A stretch of DNA of 64,000 nucleotides, from the NCBI GenBank assembly GCA_016705325.1, contig JADIYJ010000003.1, forward strand, positions 186,001-250,000, given 5' to 3'. Below the pieces are notes generated by a model that saw nothing but the letters and a program-made list of their open reading frames with translations, had not been told where the DNA came from and made no database searches. This document shows, piece after piece, positions 63,061-64,000 of the stretch. The stretch is from Pseudomonadota bacterium. GTDB taxonomy: Bacteria > Pseudomonadota > Gammaproteobacteria > Steroidobacterales > Steroidobacteraceae. The position numbers were made by a program, and so were the translations under genes. Numbering within the stretch: position 1 is the stretch's first letter; the number at the start of each line of letters is the position of its first letter.

Positions 63061-64000
63061 CGAGCAGGTAAGCGAACGCCCCGCCAAGTTTGCCGGAAGG
63101 CAACGTCAGTGCGGCCTGGTCGCGCGCCCAGCGGTGCAGGCTCTCGAGCAGCGGCCGCGCCCGCTCGATGCGCACGCGGGTGCGCTCCGCGGGCTCGAGC
63201 GCTTTGACGTCGCGCTCGATCGCGTAGAGTGCATCGATGCGGCGCACCAGTTCGTGCGCCGGGGTGTTCGCCGCGGTACCGCTCGGCAACGCCTTGATGG
63301 CGTCGAACCCCTTGCGACGGGCGTGGGCGAAGCAGCCGACGTGGGTCAGTCCCAGTCGTGCGGCCACCCCGTCATAGGCCGTATAGCCATCGGTCTGCAG
63401 ATACCCGCTCGCGTCGGCCAGCAGCCGCGCGGCGGTCACACCCGAACGGGAAGCGTCGTAGTCGAAGAGGATGACCCGCTCACCGGGCGCACCGGCGACC
63501 CGCACCCACATCCAGTGCTCGGCACCGCGCGCCTTGTCGCTGTGGAGCACCTGCACCGGGGTCTCGTCCATGCGGATGTAGCCGCTCTCGCGCAGCCGCT
63601 CATCGAGCAGGTTCATGAGCGGCTGCAGTGGTGTCGTGAGCCCGATCAACCACGCGGCTTGCGTCGCACGGGGAAGCGCGACGCAGTGACGGGCGAATAT
63701 CGCCTCCTGCCGATGCAGCGGCAGCGCATCGACGTACTTGGCGGTCACGAGCTGCGCGAGCAGTCCCGGGGCGGCGTTGCTCTTCGGCAGCACCTGGGCG
63801 GGCAGCGCGGCCGTCCTCACGCACGCCTCGCACCCGGGGCAGGCGTACTTGATGCGCAGATGACGCACGACCTCGACGCGCGCCGGCACGTAATCGAGCT
63901 GCTCGCTCACCTCGGCGCCGATCTCGCGCAACGCGCTGCCGCACCCGCAGATCCGATCGGCGGCCGGCAGTTCGTGGCGCACTTCGCGTCGCGGCAGGTG
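63056..64000 (-). CDS. tnpC: IS66 transposase TnpC, second copy, partial at both ends
   Basis: The minus strand carries a frameshift-free IS66 transposase running off the window edge: ICGCGSALREIGAEVSEQLD and YACPGCEACVRTAA (zinc finger), LLAQLVTAKYVDALPLHRQE, IRMDETPVQVLHSDKA and GYLQTDGYTAYDGVAARLGL (catalytic Asp residues). It is a diverged relative of the plus-strand copy (EALGYLLTHY there, GAFAYLLAHY here). It is cut at the same HY codon by the recombinase element, after which the frame runs on into that element to 62822. The final catalytic acid is lost. Confidence 0.9.

Overview
The window reads as a high-GC gammaproteobacterial chromosome. The order tRNA-Leu, tig, clpP, clpX, lon, hupB, tRNA-Val, tRNA-Asp, ppiD, then fabI, mltD, gloB, rnhA and dnaQ on both strands, matches the Xanthomonadales/Nevskiales/Steroidobacterales side of the class. 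That placement is an inference from synteny, and I cannot name a species.

Layout. (1) 1-4.2 kb: a copper/nitric-oxide module with an integral membrane protein cut by the window edge, an NnrS-family protein, a DUF2946 protein and an OprC-like TonB-dependent copper receptor. (2) 4.2-8.6 kb: a small membrane ORF, a nitronate-monooxygenase-like flavoprotein, a DUF3187 outer-membrane protein, an HPF/RaiA-like protein and two gene remnants. (3) 8.6-26.4 kb: housekeeping genes with three tRNAs. The gaps between them carry arrays of a 9-bp purine-rich repeat (AGGAAGGNN). (4) 22.99-24.1 kb and 26.5-55.7 kb: a large surface-polysaccharide locus. It holds a nucleotide-sugar dehydrogenase, an epimerase, two sets of WbpB/WbpD/WbpE-type genes for 2,3-diamino-uronic acids, two WbpG-type amidotransferases with one HisH/HisF ammonia-supplying pair, tandem Wzi proteins, a large SLBB export protein, Wzz, Wzx and Wzy-like proteins, two GT4 glycosyltransferases, a PglC/PglD/PglE-like group and an OafA-type acyltransferase with an SGNH domain. 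(5) 55.9-64 kb: a methyltransferase gene with a frameshift, then nested mobile DNA. An IS630 remnant is cut by IS66 left-end sequence, followed by a decayed IS66 copy, then a three-recombinase (RIT-type) element, then a second IS66 transposase gene on the opposite strand.

How it fits together. The dehydrogenase, WbpB, WbpE and WbpD activities would build a UDP-2,3-diacetamido-uronic acid. WbpG with HisH and HisF would convert an acetamido group to acetamidino. PglC/PglD-like proteins would start and decorate the lipid-linked unit, the glycosyltransferases extend it, Wzx flips it, Wzy and Wzz polymerise it, the SLBB protein exports it and Wzi-type proteins hold it at the surface. No WbpI-type 2-epimerase, no PglF-type dehydratase and no tyrosine autokinase is visible here.

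The most notable observations are the AGGAAGGNN repeat family, including a copy inside the Wzi1 signal-peptide region where one missing base breaks the frame; the RIT element bracketed by two head-to-head IS66 transposase genes cut at the same codon; and the concentration of 1-2 base indels in accessory genes while the housekeeping genes are intact.
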